Shown here in pieces: positions 1 to 8,280 of a DNA stretch of 64,000 bases. Positions within the stretch are counted from its first letter, which is position 1; every line of letters begins with the position of its first letter. Below the pieces are notes generated by a model. The model was not told the origin of the DNA. It ran no database searches and saw nothing but the letters and a program-made list of their open reading frames with translations. This DNA is from Stagnihabitans tardus (GTDB taxonomy: Bacteria; Pseudomonadota; Alphaproteobacteria; Rhodobacterales; Rhodobacteraceae), in the NCBI RefSeq assembly GCF_009925085.1, contig NZ_JAABNR010000004.1, positions 1 to 64,000 on the forward strand, in the 5' to 3' direction. The position numbers were made by a program, and so were the translations under genes.

Positions 1-59
1 GGAAAGAAGGGCCGAAGCCGGTCCATCTGGGCTTCGGTCAGCCAGAACAAGTTGCTCAT
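1..59 (-). CDS. IS5-family transposase, N-terminal fragment (cut by window edge)
   Basis: Read on the minus strand from an ATG at 59-57, the translation starts MSNLFWLTEAQMDRLRPFF, the characteristic opening of a group of IS5-family transposases common in Rhodobacterales. Only 19 residues lie in the window, so catalytic DDE residues cannot be checked and it is unknown whether the element is intact. The identification rests on recognising this N-terminus. Confidence 0.75.
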   Translation of the reverse strand, partial: MSNLFWLTEAQMDRLRPFF

Positions 60-123
60 AAATCAGGTCTCCTGGCCGACCGTGAATCACGGTCTTAGAG
101 CGTGATCAATGGGTCCTGACCCT
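1..123 (-). mobile_element. End of an IS5-family insertion sequence (element runs off the window)
   Basis: The first 59 bases encode, on the minus strand, the N-terminus of an IS5-type transposase. The bases up to about position 123 are its upstream non-coding end. The outermost part, read inward from the right, begins GGGTCAGGACCCATTGATCA, which looks like a terminal inverted repeat. The other end lies outside the window, so neither the matching repeat nor a target duplication can be confirmed. The exact boundary (121-123) is uncertain by a few bases. The insertion interrupts the TPR-type gene that follows. Confidence 0.75.
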
Positions 124-501
124 AGAGCCATGATGGAAAGGGGGCGCTTGAACCGGGACAGAGAAAGCCTGATTAAAGCAATCGAAGAGTTTGAGCGAAT
201 CCTGGAAGTTCGGTCGCAGGACCAATTTCCTTTAGATTGGGGGTGGGTTTCGGGAAATCAAGGTTGGGCGAAAGTGCTCCTTGCCATTGAGCGCAATGAC
301 CAAGCGGCAGCAAAGGCAGCTGTTCTACAGATCACGGTTGCAGAACGTCATCTTCGAGAGACCGTGTTCTTGACGAAGGCTGATGAGCTCGCAAACTTCC
401 TGACCGACGCCCAAGCCCTCCTCGCTCGTCTCTCCACCGAAGAGGCCCCTGACTCCGCCCCCCAGGCCCCGGGCGCCTCTCCCACCCCCGAAAAAGAATG
501 A
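109..501 (+). pseudogene. C-terminal remnant of a TPR-repeat protein truncated by the IS
   Basis: The open frame begins inside the IS end, so its first residues are IS-derived and the original 5' part of the gene is missing. Residues about 20-80 follow the pattern of a large TPR family in which each unit reads roughly ALE..(S/T)(R/Q)(D/E)..PLDWA..NNLG. Here one sees an EEFERILEVRSQDQ stretch followed by PLDW, G.VSGNQGWAKVLLA, then a second helical pair. The tail (residues 110-130) is Pro/Ala/Ser-rich and disordered. The stop codon overlaps a strong hairpin. Possibly expressed from an IS-borne promoter, but most likely a dead fragment. Confidence 0.6.
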
Positions 502-528
502 AGGCTTCCTTAACGCCGGAAGCCTTCA
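499..528. terminator. Perfect 11-bp inverted repeat, probable terminator
   Basis: TGAAGGCTTCC at 499-509 pairs perfectly with GGAAGCCTTCA at 518-528 across an 8-nt loop. On the minus strand the stem is followed by a T-rich run (complement of AAAAAG at 490-495), so it looks like a factor-independent terminator for leftward transcription; it also sits on the stop codon of the rightward remnant. Confidence 0.6.
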
Positions 529-572
529 CCCCGTAATATCAACCGCTTACCCAATCTTGCACGCGTGCAAGA

Positions 573-1415
573 TCAGTCCGCGATCACATCCTGGCGCTGG
601 CTTCCCAGCCCCTCGATCCCCAGCTCGACGACCTCCCCCGCCTTCAGATACCGAGGCGGCTTCATCCCCAGCCCCACCCCCGGCGGGGTCCCGGTCGAGA
701 TCACGTCGCCCGGATGGAGGCTCATGAACTGGCTCAGGTAATGGACCAGGAACCGCACGCCGTAGACCATGGTCCGGGTCGAGCCGTCCTGCATCTTCTG
801 CCCGTCCACCGTCAGCCACATCTTCAGATCCTGGGGATCCGCGACCTCGTCGCGCGTGACCAGCCAGGGCCCGAGCTGCCCGAAGTTGTCGCAGCTCTTC
901 CCCTTGGTCCATTGCCCCGACCGCTCGGTCTGAAAGGCCCGCTCCGAGACGTCATTCGTGACGGCATAGCCCGCGACATAGTCCATCGCATCGGCCTCGG
1001 AGACGTACTTGGCCGTCTTGCCGATGATCACGCCCAGCTCGACCTCCCAGTCGGTCTTTGCCGAGCCCCGGGGGATCACGATCGGATCATTCGGCCCGCA
1101 GATGGCGCTGGTCGCCTTCATGAAGATCACCGGCTCGGGCGGGACCTGCATCCCCGATTCCGCGGCGTGATCGGCATAGTTGAGCCCGATGCAGATGAAC
1201 TTCCCCGTCCCCGCCACGCAAGCCCCAAGCCGGGTCGAGGCATCGACCACCGGCAGGGTCGCGGGGTCGATCCCCCGCAGCATGGCAAGCCCGGTGTCGC
1301 TGATCACCGCCCCCCCGATATCGGGCACCAGCCCCGTCAGATCGCGGATCGTGCCGTCGGAATGCAGCATCCCGGGACGTTCGGCCCCCCGGGGGCCATG
1401 GCGCAGAAGTTTCAT
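573..1415 (-). CDS. Fumarylacetoacetate-hydrolase family protein, likely 2,4-diketo-3-deoxy-L-fuconate/rhamnonate hydrolase
   Basis: A 280-residue FAH-family enzyme, starting MKLLRHGPRGAERPGMLH with an AGGAG 7 nt upstream. The N-terminal part is the short lid region; from about residue 75 the FAH fold is clear: FICIGLNYADHAAESG, then PVIFMKATSA, a metal-binding DWEVELGVIIG, and the late STGTPPGVGLG loop. Family members cleave 2,4-diketo acids or related ring-opened compounds. The adjacent SDR (start 9 nt upstream) is of the type that makes 2,4-diketo-3-deoxy-sugar acids. The pair therefore fits the LRA5/LRA6 or Xanthomonas L-fucose route, giving pyruvate plus lactate. The specific substrate is inference; ureidoglycolate lyase or another FAH activity cannot be excluded. 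Confidence 0.75.
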   Translation of the reverse strand: MKLLRHGPRGAERPGMLHSDGTIRDLTGLVPDIGGAVISDTGLAMLRGIDPATLPVVDASTRLGACVAGTGKFICIGLNYADHAAESGMQVPPEPVIFMKATSAICGPNDPIVIPRGSAKTDWEVELGVIIGKTAKYVSEADAMDYVAGYAVTNDVSERAFQTERSGQWTKGKSCDNFGQLGPWLVTRDEVADPQDLKMWLTVDGQKMQDGSTRTMVYGVRFLVHYLSQFMSLHPGDVISTGTPPGVGLGMKPPRYLKAGEVVELGIEGLGSQRQDVIAD

Positions 1416-1423
1416 GATGGCTC

Positions 1424-2152
1424 CTATATATTGGCCCAACCGCCGTCGATCACGTGAGCGACCCCGGTCGTATAGCTGGATTCGTCGCTGGCGAGATAGA
1501 CCACCAAGGCGGCGATTTCTTCGGGTTTGCCAATCCGTCCAATCGGTTGGCGGGCGATGAAGGCCGCCTTGGCCGCCTCGTAATCGCCGGTGTCGCGCAG
1601 GCGCTGATCCAGCGAGGGGCTCTCGACCGTGCCGGGGCAGATCGCATTGGCGCGGATGCCTTTGTCGATGAAATCGGCGGCGATCGACTTGGTCAGGCCG
1701 ATCACCCCGGCCTTGGTCGCCCCGTAAACGAAGCGGTTCGGCGCCGCGAGGACCGATCCCGCGACCGAGGCCATGTTGATGATGCTCCCCCCGCCGGCCG
1801 CGATCATCGGCGGCAAAAACGCTTTGCACATCCGGTACATGGCCGTCATGTTCAGATCGAGGGAGAAGGCCCACTGGTCCTCGTCACAATCCAGGATCGT
1901 CCCCGCCGCCACGAAACCCGCGCAGTTGAAGAGCACATCGACCGCGCCGATCTCGGCCGCTGCCTGCGAAACCGCCTGAGGGTCGCGCACGTTCAGCACC
2001 CTCGTCTCGCAGCCCAACCCCTCCAGCGCCGAGGCGTTGATGTCGGTGGCAATCACCTCCGCCCCCTCGCGGATCATGGCCAGCGCCGAGGCCCGCCCGA
2101 TGCCTTGCCCCGCCGCCGTCACCAATGCCTTCTTGCCTGCCAGACGTCCCAT
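1424..2152 (-). CDS. Short-chain dehydrogenase, likely 2-keto-3-deoxy-L-fuconate/rhamnonate 4-dehydrogenase
   Basis: A 242-residue classical SDR: TAAGQGIGRA cofactor loop near residue 12, NCAGFV, and the catalytic YGATKAG (Tyr-x3-Lys) preceded by NMASVAGS. An acidic residue after the second beta strand (ATDIN) suggests NAD preference. The stretch NCAGFVAAGTILDC resembles sugar-acid dehydrogenases and human BDH2-like enzymes. It is the promoter-proximal gene of a two-gene unit with the FAH hydrolase 8 nt downstream. A 20-bp palindrome lies 25 nt before the start codon. Alternative assignment: another NAD-dependent hydroxy-acid dehydrogenase. Confidence 0.8.
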   Translation of the reverse strand: MGRLAGKKALVTAAGQGIGRASALAMIREGAEVIATDINASALEGLGCETRVLNVRDPQAVSQAAAEIGAVDVLFNCAGFVAAGTILDCDEDQWAFSLDLNMTAMYRMCKAFLPPMIAAGGGSIINMASVAGSVLAAPNRFVYGATKAGVIGLTKSIAADFIDKGIRANAICPGTVESPSLDQRLRDTGDYEAAKAAFIARQPIGRIGKPEEIAALVVYLASDESSYTTGVAHVIDGGWANI

Positions 2153-2177
2153 GCGATCCTCCGTGTTGCCACCCGTT

Positions 2178-2197
2178 TAAACTGACATGTTAGTTTA
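2178..2197. promoter_or_regulatory. 20-bp palindromic operator upstream of the sugar-acid genes
   Basis: TAAACTGACATGTTAGTTTA: the two 10-bp arms are inverted copies with a single mismatch. It lies 26-45 nt before the start of the SDR gene, in the usual position for a repressor. The AT-rich palindrome in GC-rich DNA stands out. The cognate regulator is not in the window. Confidence 0.6.
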
Positions 2198-2219
2198 GGG
2201 AACAGCAAAACGACCCAGT

Positions 2220-2241
2220 CCCCCGGAAAACCCGCCGGGGG
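2220..2241. terminator. Hairpin between the DUF2948 gene and the SDR gene
   Basis: CCCCCGG at 2220-2226 pairs with CCGGGGG at 2235-2241 around an 8-nt loop. It lies 3' of the leftward DUF2948 gene and may end that transcript, but there is no T-run. Confidence 0.4.
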
Positions 2242-2265
2242 CAGAGACCGGAATTGTCATGAGAC

Positions 2266-2736
2266 TCAGTCGTGGCTGGGCGCCTTGCCCGAGACCGCCT
2301 TGTAGGGGCGAGAGACATCGGTCAGCACGACCTCCAGCGCATCGACCGAAAGCTCGACCGCGCCGTCGCCCGCGAAGACGAGCCGCACCAGGCCCGCGCC
2401 CTCTTCCAGGGGCGTGAAGGCGATCTCCAGCAGCGAGACCACGACATCGGGGTCGCGCGAAATGCCTTGCGCGCGCACGGCCAGCACATTGTCAAAGACC
2501 AGAAGGCTGCGGACCCGCTCGAAGGGCCGCCCCTCGCGCAGGGCGGCGGCGCGGTCTTCGTGGCGGAAGCGGTTCAAGAGAAGCGCAAAGCGGTGCTGGC
2601 GCCGCGACCAGGTCATGTCCGAGGCGGGCAGAACCGCGTCCTGCACCAGGGCCGCCATGACGCCGAGGTCGCCCGCCTCCTGCGCCATCAGGCGCAGGGG
2701 GGCCTCTTCGCCATCCTCGAACCTTGCGTCGCTCAT
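2266..2736 (-). CDS. DUF2948 family protein
   Basis: A 156-residue soluble protein without signal peptide or membrane segment. Recognisable by [23 protein letters not shown] near the N-terminus, a [13 protein letters not shown] motif, and a [17 protein letters not shown]-like C-terminal strand (here [19 protein letters not shown]). The start overlaps the stop of murA by 4 nt (ATGA), so the two are co-translated. The family is conserved next to murA in alphaproteobacteria and its function is unknown. Confidence 0.85.
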   Translation of the reverse strand: MSDARFEDGEEAPLRLMAQEAGDLGVMAALVQDAVLPASDMTWSRRQHRFALLLNRFRHEDRAAALREGRPFERVRSLLVFDNVLAVRAQGISRDPDVVVSLLEIAFTPLEEGAGLVRLVFAGDGAVELSVDALEVVLTDVSRPYKAVSGKAPSHD

Positions 2737-4001
2737 CCGGCGATCCGCTCGATCTGGGCGCCACAGGCGCGCAGCTTTTCCTCGACCTTTTCATAGCCGC
2801 GATCGAGGTGATAAACGCGGGAGACCACCGTCTCGCCCTCGGCCGCAAGGGCCGCGAGGATCAGGCTGACCGAGGCGCGCAGGTCGGTGGCCATGACCCG
2901 GGCGCCCTTCAGCTTGGCCACGCCATGGACCGTGGCCGTGCCGCCATGGACCTCGATCTTGGCGCCCATCCGGGTCAGTTCCGGCGCATGCATGAAGCGA
3001 TTCTCGAAGATGCGTTCCTCAAGCACCGAAGTCCCCTCGGCAGTGCAAAGAAGCGCCATCATCTGGGCCTGAAGGTCGGTGGGGAAGCCTGGGAAGGGCT
3101 CGGTCACCACATCCACCGCCCGCACCCGGTCGCCCCGGCGCGAGACCTTCAGCCCGCGTTCGGTCTCGGCCACCGAGACCCCCGCCGCATCCAGCTTTTC
3201 GGCAAAGGAGCCCACGAGGTCGAGCCGACCACCCAGGCACTCGACCTCGCCGCCGCAAATCGCGGGGACCAGCATATAGGTGCCCAGTTCGATGCGATCC
3301 GTGACCACGGGGTGCGTAGCCCCATGCAGGCGGTCGACACCTTGTATCGTGATCGTGCTCGTCCCCTCACCCTCGATCTGCGCGCCCATGGACCGCAGGC
3401 ATTTGGCGAGGTCGACGATCTCGGGCTCGCGCGCGGCGTTCTCGATCACCGTCGTTCCCTTGGCGAGCGTCGCGGCCATAAGGGCGTTCTCCGTCGCGCC
3501 GACCGAGACGAAGGGGAAAGTGATCGTCGCCCCTTTCAGCCGCCCACCGGGCGCGCGGGCATGGAGATAGCCCTCCTTCAGCTCGATCTCGGCCCCCAGG
3601 GCCTCCATCGCGCGCTGGTGCAGGTCCACGGGCCGGGCGCCGATGGCGCAGCCGCCGGGCAAGGAGACCACGGCATGGCCATCGCGCGCCAGCATTGGCC
3701 CCAGAACCAGGATCGAGGCGCGCATCTTGCGGACGATGTCATAATCCGCCGTGTGGTTGGAAATCCGGTGCGAGGACATGGCCAGGACCTGGCCCTGTTG
3801 CAGCCCCGCAACCTCGGCGCCCAGGCTTTGCAGCAGCTGGGTCATGGTGGCGATGTCGGACAGGCGCGGCGCATTGGTCAGCGTCAGCGGCTCTTCCGAG
3901 AGAAGCGTGGCGGGCATCAGCGTCAGGCAGGCGTTCTTGGCGCCCGCGATCGGAATTTGGCCACTCAGCGGCCCATTGCCGCGAACGAGAATCGAATCCA
4001 T
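2733..4001 (-). CDS. murA: UDP-N-acetylglucosamine 1-carboxyvinyltransferase
   Basis: A 422-residue cytoplasmic EPSP-synthase-fold enzyme that transfers enolpyruvate from PEP to UDP-GlcNAc, the first committed step of peptidoglycan synthesis. Length and motifs are standard. [13 protein letters not shown] places the substrate-binding Lys22-Asn23 at their usual positions, and the catalytic Cys sits in the loop [14 protein letters not shown] near residue 118. Repeated domain features ([28 protein letters not shown]) are present. It lies between a small basic ORF 7 nt upstream and DUF2948, which it overlaps. The active-site Cys implies sensitivity to fosfomycin-type inhibition. Confidence 0.97.
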   Translation of the reverse strand: MDSILVRGNGPLSGQIPIAGAKNACLTLMPATLLSEEPLTLTNAPRLSDIATMTQLLQSLGAEVAGLQQGQVLAMSSHRISNHTADYDIVRKMRASILVLGPMLARDGHAVVSLPGGCAIGARPVDLHQRAMEALGAEIELKEGYLHARAPGGRLKGATITFPFVSVGATENALMAATLAKGTTVIENAAREPEIVDLAKCLRSMGAQIEGEGTSTITIQGVDRLHGATHPVVTDRIELGTYMLVPAICGGEVECLGGRLDLVGSFAEKLDAAGVSVAETERGLKVSRRGDRVRAVDVVTEPFPGFPTDLQAQMMALLCTAEGTSVLEERIFENRFMHAPELTRMGAKIEVHGGTATVHGVAKLKGARVMATDLRASVSLILAALAAEGETVVSRVYHLDRGYEKVEEKLRACGAQIERIAG

Positions 4002-4008
4002 GCCTGCC

Positions 4009-4188
4009 TCACTCTTTTTCTTTGGGGGTCTCGCCCCCGGTTTGCGTTTGGTCTTCCGGGTCCTGTGCCTCGGCCCTGGCGCGGGTCTGCGCCTTGCGTC
4101 GGCCCATATTGGCCTTCAGCGCCGCCTTGAGCCGTTGGTCACGGGCGGCTTTGGGCGAGAGGGATCGAGGGGCGGGATCGCGGGTCAT
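4009..4188 (-). CDS. Small basic hypothetical protein upstream of murA
   Basis: A 59-codon frame not longer than most noise, but well placed: ATG at 4188, stop 7 nt before the murA start, same strand. The protein begins [19 protein letters not shown]. Its N-terminal two thirds are rich in Arg, Lys and Ala ([23 protein letters not shown]), and its tail is acidic. I recall similar short Arg/Lys-rich proteins in this position in other Rhodobacteraceae, which is why I call it a gene; function unknown. It may be a small nucleic-acid-binding protein or a translational leader. Confidence 0.65.
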   Translation of the reverse strand: MTRDPAPRSLSPKAARDQRLKAALKANMGRRKAQTRARAEAQDPEDQTQTGGETPKEKE

Positions 4189-4323
4189 GGGCCGCGTTCT
4201 ATCGCAACCCGGTCGAGGGGTCCAGTTCCCGCAATTTTGCCTCTTGCACCCCGGCGGCTTTGCGTCTAATCAGCCGCCACCGACGATGAGACGGTTGAAA
4301 AGACCGCCGAAACGTCACCCGGC

Positions 4324-4398
<75 letters not shown>

Positions 4399-4474
4399 TC
4401 CTCCCCCTTCGCAAATTCTCTGGCGGCGCGGCATTTTCCTTGCCACGACGCGGCATTGGTCGCATTTTCACGCC

Positions 4475-5074
4475 ATGGAACGGCGCAATTGCATGACATG
4501 CGGGGCAGACCTGGGCGAGGCTTTCGGCTGGTCGCGCATGGTCAATTGCGCCCATTGCGGCACGGCCCATATCCTGCGCGACGCGGTCTTTGCGGCTGCG
4601 GGCAGCGCGGGGGTCTTTCACGATGCGCCTGGGCTGGTGCGGCTGATGCAGCCGGTCCAGACGCTTCAAGGCCGCTTCCTGCCGGTGGGCGTCGTGCGCT
4701 TTTCCTATGGGCGGGGCGCCTGGGACGAGTTCTGGGCGCTGGACGACCTGGGCAAGGGCGCCTGGATCTCGGTCGATGAGGGCGACATCGCGCTGCAACG
4801 CCCGGTCGCGGCGGCCTCTTTGCCAGCCGCCCCGCGTGAGCGCAGCGCCGTCATCGCCTTCGACGACCGCGACTGGACGGTGACCGAGGCCGAAACCGCG
4901 ACCTGCCTGGCCTTTCGCGGCCAGCTTCCGGAAGTCTTCGTGCTGGGCGACCAGTTCACCTTTCTCAACGCCTCCTCCGGTGACGGCCGCATCCTGTCGG
5001 GCGAGTTCTGGCCCGGCGGCCATGCCTGGTTCTGCGGGCCCTGGATCGACCCTTTTGACCTGGGGGCGAAATGA
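4475..5074 (+). CDS. DUF4178 domain protein with N-terminal zinc ribbon
   Basis: The 199-residue frame is taken from ATG 4475, where the protein starts MERRNCMTCGADLGEAF. Two CxxC knuckles (Cys6/Cys9 and Cys25/Cys28) form a zinc ribbon. The rest is one DUF4178-type beta domain with the repeated pattern G..F.PVG.VRFSYGRG.WDEFW and a late QLPEVFVLGDQFTFLNAS. No membrane segment. It is the first gene of the five-gene rightward run ending in a membrane aminopropyltransferase and overlaps the next gene by 4 nt. The function is not established. Context suggests a peripheral partner of the membrane proteins that follow. Confidence 0.75.
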   Translation: MERRNCMTCGADLGEAFGWSRMVNCAHCGTAHILRDAVFAAAGSAGVFHDAPGLVRLMQPVQTLQGRFLPVGVVRFSYGRGAWDEFWALDDLGKGAWISVDEGDIALQRPVAAASLPAAPRERSAVIAFDDRDWTVTEAETATCLAFRGQLPEVFVLGDQFTFLNASSGDGRILSGEFWPGGHAWFCGPWIDPFDLGAK

Positions 5075-6339
5075 GGGCCGAGGTCGCAGAGGTCGCTTGC
5101 CCCAATTGTGGCGTGGGGCTGAAGGCCCTGGGCGGCGGGCGCGTCGTCATCCAGGTCTGCACCCATTGCGGCTCGGCGCTGGATGCGGTGGACAACTTCC
5201 GGCTCTTGAAGACCCATGCCGAACTGCCGCGCCCCGATACGCCCTTGAAGCTGGGCGACAAGGGCCGCATCCAGGGCGTCGACTGGGTGGTCATCGGCAT
5301 CCTGGGCTGGAGCGAGGCCAAGCGCTGGACCTGGACCGACCACCAGCTTTACTCCCCCAGCCATGGCTATGCCTGGCTGACGCTGGAAGAGGGCCACCTG
5401 ATCTTTTCGCGCGCCTGGCGGGGGGCGATGTCTCCGACCTGGATGACCGAACGCGGCATCGAAACGGCGGAAAAGCCGCCCGAGATCGCAGCCCGAGGCC
5501 AGAGTTACCGCTACTACGAGACCACAGACGCCAAGGTGACCTTCGCCGAGGGGGAGTTCTCCTGGGCCGTCATGGTGGGGGACCGGTCCAAGACGCTGTC
5601 CTTCATGTCGACGGACGCCATGCTGACGCTGGACCAGGGACCCGAGCGCGAGGTCGAGATCTCGACCTATCCGCCCCAGGCCGAGACCTGGGCGAGTTTC
5701 GGGATCAAGGCTGCGGCGCCCTTGCGGGTGCATCCGCTGCAACCGCGCAGGGTCTGGCGGGATGAGCGCTTCCTGTCGGGCTTGGGCGCGGTGGCGACCC
5801 TCGTGGCGACCTTGGCCTGGGGCGTGCTGCAAAGCCAGGGCAACTGGGTCGAGCCACGTGTCCTGCCCAAGGCGGGCGGGCTTGAGGTCGAGGCGGAGTT
5901 GCCCATCACCACCACGACCGGCGTGGTCGAACTGCGCATCCGCACCGATGTTTACAACGCCTGGGCCGGGATCGAGACGGAGGTCACCGACCCCTCCGGC
6001 ACCGTTCTCTTTCAAAACGCCCGTGAGGTCGGCTATTACGCGGGCATCGAGGATGGCGAGAGCTGGAGCGAGGGCAGCCAGGTTACCTCCATCTACTTCC
6101 GCCCGACCGAGGCGGGGGATTACGGCCTGAGCCTTTCGGTCCCCGAGGGCGGCGCGGGCGAGGGTGCGGGCGGGCCCAGCCTGTCGCGGCCCTCGCTGAC
6201 CGTCTACGAGGGCCGCGCGGCCAGCATGTGGATGCTGATGGCGCTGGTCCTCTCGGCGCTGATGGCAGGGCTGCCCCTGATCCGGGACTGGCTGCACAAC
6301 CGCGCCCGCTGGCGGGGCAGTGACTGGAGCGACGACTGA
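5071..6339 (+). CDS. DUF4178 membrane protein with zinc ribbon and extracytoplasmic domain
   Basis: 422 residues. N-terminal zinc ribbon (CPNCG near residue 10, CTHCG near 31), then a DUF4178 domain with a WVVIGILGWSEAKRWTW core and an EYxLY-like DHQLYSPSHGYAWLT motif to about residue 220. A first membrane segment (about 233-252, GLGAVATLVATLAWGVLQ) is followed by a roughly 130-residue beta-rich region that should face the periplasm. A second segment (about 384-402, MWMLMALVLSALMAGLP) comes before a short charged tail. So the zinc ribbon and DUF4178 are cytoplasmic. Overlaps its neighbours on both sides, indicating translational coupling within the polyamine-linked cassette. Confidence 0.75.
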   Translation: MRAEVAEVACPNCGVGLKALGGGRVVIQVCTHCGSALDAVDNFRLLKTHAELPRPDTPLKLGDKGRIQGVDWVVIGILGWSEAKRWTWTDHQLYSPSHGYAWLTLEEGHLIFSRAWRGAMSPTWMTERGIETAEKPPEIAARGQSYRYYETTDAKVTFAEGEFSWAVMVGDRSKTLSFMSTDAMLTLDQGPEREVEISTYPPQAETWASFGIKAAAPLRVHPLQPRRVWRDERFLSGLGAVATLVATLAWGVLQSQGNWVEPRVLPKAGGLEVEAELPITTTTGVVELRIRTDVYNAWAGIETEVTDPSGTVLFQNAREVGYYAGIEDGESWSEGSQVTSIYFRPTEAGDYGLSLSVPEGGAGEGAGGPSLSRPSLTVYEGRAASMWMLMALVLSALMAGLPLIRDWLHNRARWRGSDWSDD

Positions 6340-6500
6340 TGAACCTCTTCCGCCTTGTCATGATCATCGCCACGGCAGGCACCCTTTCGGGGGCCTGGTG
6401 GCTGTCGGTCAACGGGGTGGGCGGCGAAAGCAGCGACCTTGACCGATCCCTCCGCACCGGAAGCGGCGGCAACACCTTCTCAAACTCATCCGTCAAATAG
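6339..6500 (+). CDS. 53-residue single-pass membrane protein of the polyamine cassette
   Basis: Starts at the ATG sharing its A with the preceding stop (TGATG). Residues 3-24 (LFRLVMIIATAGTLSGAWWL) form one membrane segment or uncleaved signal; the rest is polar, Gly/Ser-rich and probably extracytoplasmic. It ends 8 nt before the DUF350 gene. I do not recognise a family. Tight packing inside the operon is the main evidence that it is real. Confidence 0.65.
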   Translation: MNLFRLVMIIATAGTLSGAWWLSVNGVGGESSDLDRSLRTGSGGNTFSNSSVK

Positions 6501-6508
6501 GGGCCCCC

Positions 6509-6730
6509 ATGTTTGCAGCGATCCACCTGGCCGAAGTCGTCAGCACCATATTCTACACCGCGCTCGGCGTGGGGCTCATGGGGGTCTGCTGGTGGCTGAT
6601 CACCAAGCTTGCGCCCTTTTCGGTCATCCGCGAGATCGAGCATGACCAGAACGTCGCGCTCTCGGTCCTGATCGGCGCGGTCTTCCTGTCGCTGTCCATC
6701 ATCATCGCGGCCGTGCTGCATTCCTCATGA
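6509..6730 (+). CDS. DUF350 family small membrane protein
   Basis: 73 residues with two hydrophobic segments (about 8-31 and 49-70) joined by a short charged loop (IREIEHDQN). This is the single DUF350 unit; larger DUF350 proteins have two or more. The loop E.D.N..LS...GA pattern between the helices is typical. Its stop overlaps the next start by 4 nt (ATGA). DUF350 proteins are repeatedly found beside membrane spermidine synthases and DUF4178 proteins; the biochemical role is unknown. Confidence 0.8.
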   Translation: MFAAIHLAEVVSTIFYTALGVGLMGVCWWLITKLAPFSVIREIEHDQNVALSVLIGAVFLSLSIIIAAVLHSS

Positions 6731-8280
6731 TCCGTCAAGGCCCGATGATCCGTCAAGGCACCGGCCAGCGCGAGGTCTGGCTTCTGGCGGCGACCTTCCT
6801 CGTCGCCCTGGCGGGGCTGATCTACGAGCTGATCGGGGCGACGCTGTCGAGCTACCTTTTGGGCGACAGCGTCCGGCAGTTTTCCTTCGTCATCGGGCTT
6901 TACCTGGCCGCCATGGGGCTGGGCGCCTGGGTCTCGCGCTTTGTGGCCGACACGGTCGCAGGTTTCGTCTGGGCGCAGATTGCCTTGGGCCTCTTCGGCG
7001 GCTTCATGGCGCCGATCCTGTTCTTTTCCTATGCGATGATGGGCGAGGTCGGCATTCCCCTGACCCTGAACCTGATCGTGGTGGGAACGCTTGCGGGGAT
7101 GGAGCTGCCGCTGATCGCGCGGCTCTTGAAGGAAATCGGCCTGCCCGAGTTCCGCTTCGAAAACGTGCTGAGCTTTGACTATGTCGGCGCGCTGGCGGCC
7201 TCGCTGATGTTCCCGCTCCTGATCGTGCCGCATCTGGGGCTGATGTCGGCGAGCCTGTCCTTCGGGGTCTTGAACCTGCTGGTGGCGGGCCTGTCGCTGT
7301 GGCTTTTCCCGCAAGCCGCGACGCGGGGGACGCTGGCGGCCTGGGGCCTGGCGCTGGTCGTGACCCTGGCGGCGCTGGTGGGCTCGGAGCGGCTGGTGGC
7401 GGTCAGCGAGGCGAGCCTTTTCGAGGATGACGTGATCCTGTCGCAGGACACCGCCTATCAGCATATCACCCTGACGCGGTTCCGCGACCGCACGCGGCTT
7501 TTCCTGGACAACTCGATCCAGTTCGACAGCCAGGACGAGTATCGCTACCACGAGACCCTGGTGCAGCCGGTCATGGGCTTGGCGCCGCGCGCCGCCCATG
7601 TGCTGATCCTGGGCGGCGGCGATGGCCTGGCCGCGAGGGAGGTCTTTCGCCATGGGGTCGAAAGCGTGACGCTCGTCGACCTCGACCCCGGGGTGACGGA
7701 GCTCTTTCGCTCTCACCCCGACCTGGTCGCGCTGAATGGCGGCGCGCTGAACGACCCGCGCCTGAGGGTGATCAACCAGGACGCCTGGAAGTTCCTCGAG
7801 ACCGCCACAGAGAGTTACGACATCATCATCGCCGACCTGCCGGACCCCAAGTCGATTGCGCTCTCCAAGCTCTATTCGGCCGAGTTCTATGCCCTGATGG
7901 TCCAGCGCCTCTCGGCCCAGGGGCTGATCGTCGTGCAATCGGGCTCGCCCCTCTTTGCGCGGCAGGGCTTCTGGTCGGTGGCCCATACGATCGAGGCCAC
8001 CCGCAATCCAATGGCGCCCGGAGAGGGGCTCTGGACGCTGCCCTATCACGTCTGGGTGCCGAGCTTCGGCGACTGGGGCTTCGTGATGGCGGGGTTCCGT
8101 GAGCCCTCGGACCGGGCGCTGCGCCTGCCGCAGGGGCTGCGCTATCTGACGCAAGAGACCTGGGAGCAGGCCCAGGTCTTTGCCCCCGACAGCGCGGATA
8201 TGCCCGCCGAAATCAACTCGATCCAGAGCCATGCGCTGATCGGCTATTACAACGCGGGCTGGGATGAGTGGTTCAAATAG
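6727..8280 (+). CDS. Membrane-anchored polyamine aminopropyltransferase (spermidine synthase-like)
   Basis: 517 residues. The first 225 contain about seven membrane helices (roughly 17-45, 52-73, 79-105, 109-133, 148-170, 173-196, 203-222). The cytoplasmic remainder is a spermidine-synthase-type Rossmann domain. The tetramer/entry region reads YQHITLTR....LFLDNSIQFD..DEYRYHE, the decarboxylated-AdoMet loop is ILGGGDG (294-300), the acidic strand end is LVDLDP (317-321), and the catalytic aspartate region is IIADLPDP (367-374). It should transfer an aminopropyl group from decarboxylated AdoMet to a polyamine or related amine at the membrane. The donor could come from the convergent speD. The gene starts with an 18-nt tandem duplication, so Met1 or Met7 (6745) may be the start. 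Confidence 0.88.
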   Translation: MIRQGPMIRQGTGQREVWLLAATFLVALAGLIYELIGATLSSYLLGDSVRQFSFVIGLYLAAMGLGAWVSRFVADTVAGFVWAQIALGLFGGFMAPILFFSYAMMGEVGIPLTLNLIVVGTLAGMELPLIARLLKEIGLPEFRFENVLSFDYVGALAASLMFPLLIVPHLGLMSASLSFGVLNLLVAGLSLWLFPQAATRGTLAAWGLALVVTLAALVGSERLVAVSEASLFEDDVILSQDTAYQHITLTRFRDRTRLFLDNSIQFDSQDEYRYHETLVQPVMGLAPRAAHVLILGGGDGLAAREVFRHGVESVTLVDLDPGVTELFRSHPDLVALNGGALNDPRLRVINQDAWKFLETATESYDIIIADLPDPKSIALSKLYSAEFYALMVQRLSAQGLIVVQSGSPLFARQGFWSVAHTIEATRNPMAPGEGLWTLPYHVWVPSFGDWGFVMAGFREPSDRALRLPQGLRYLTQETWEQAQVFAPDSADMPAEINSIQSHALIGYYNAGWDEWFK

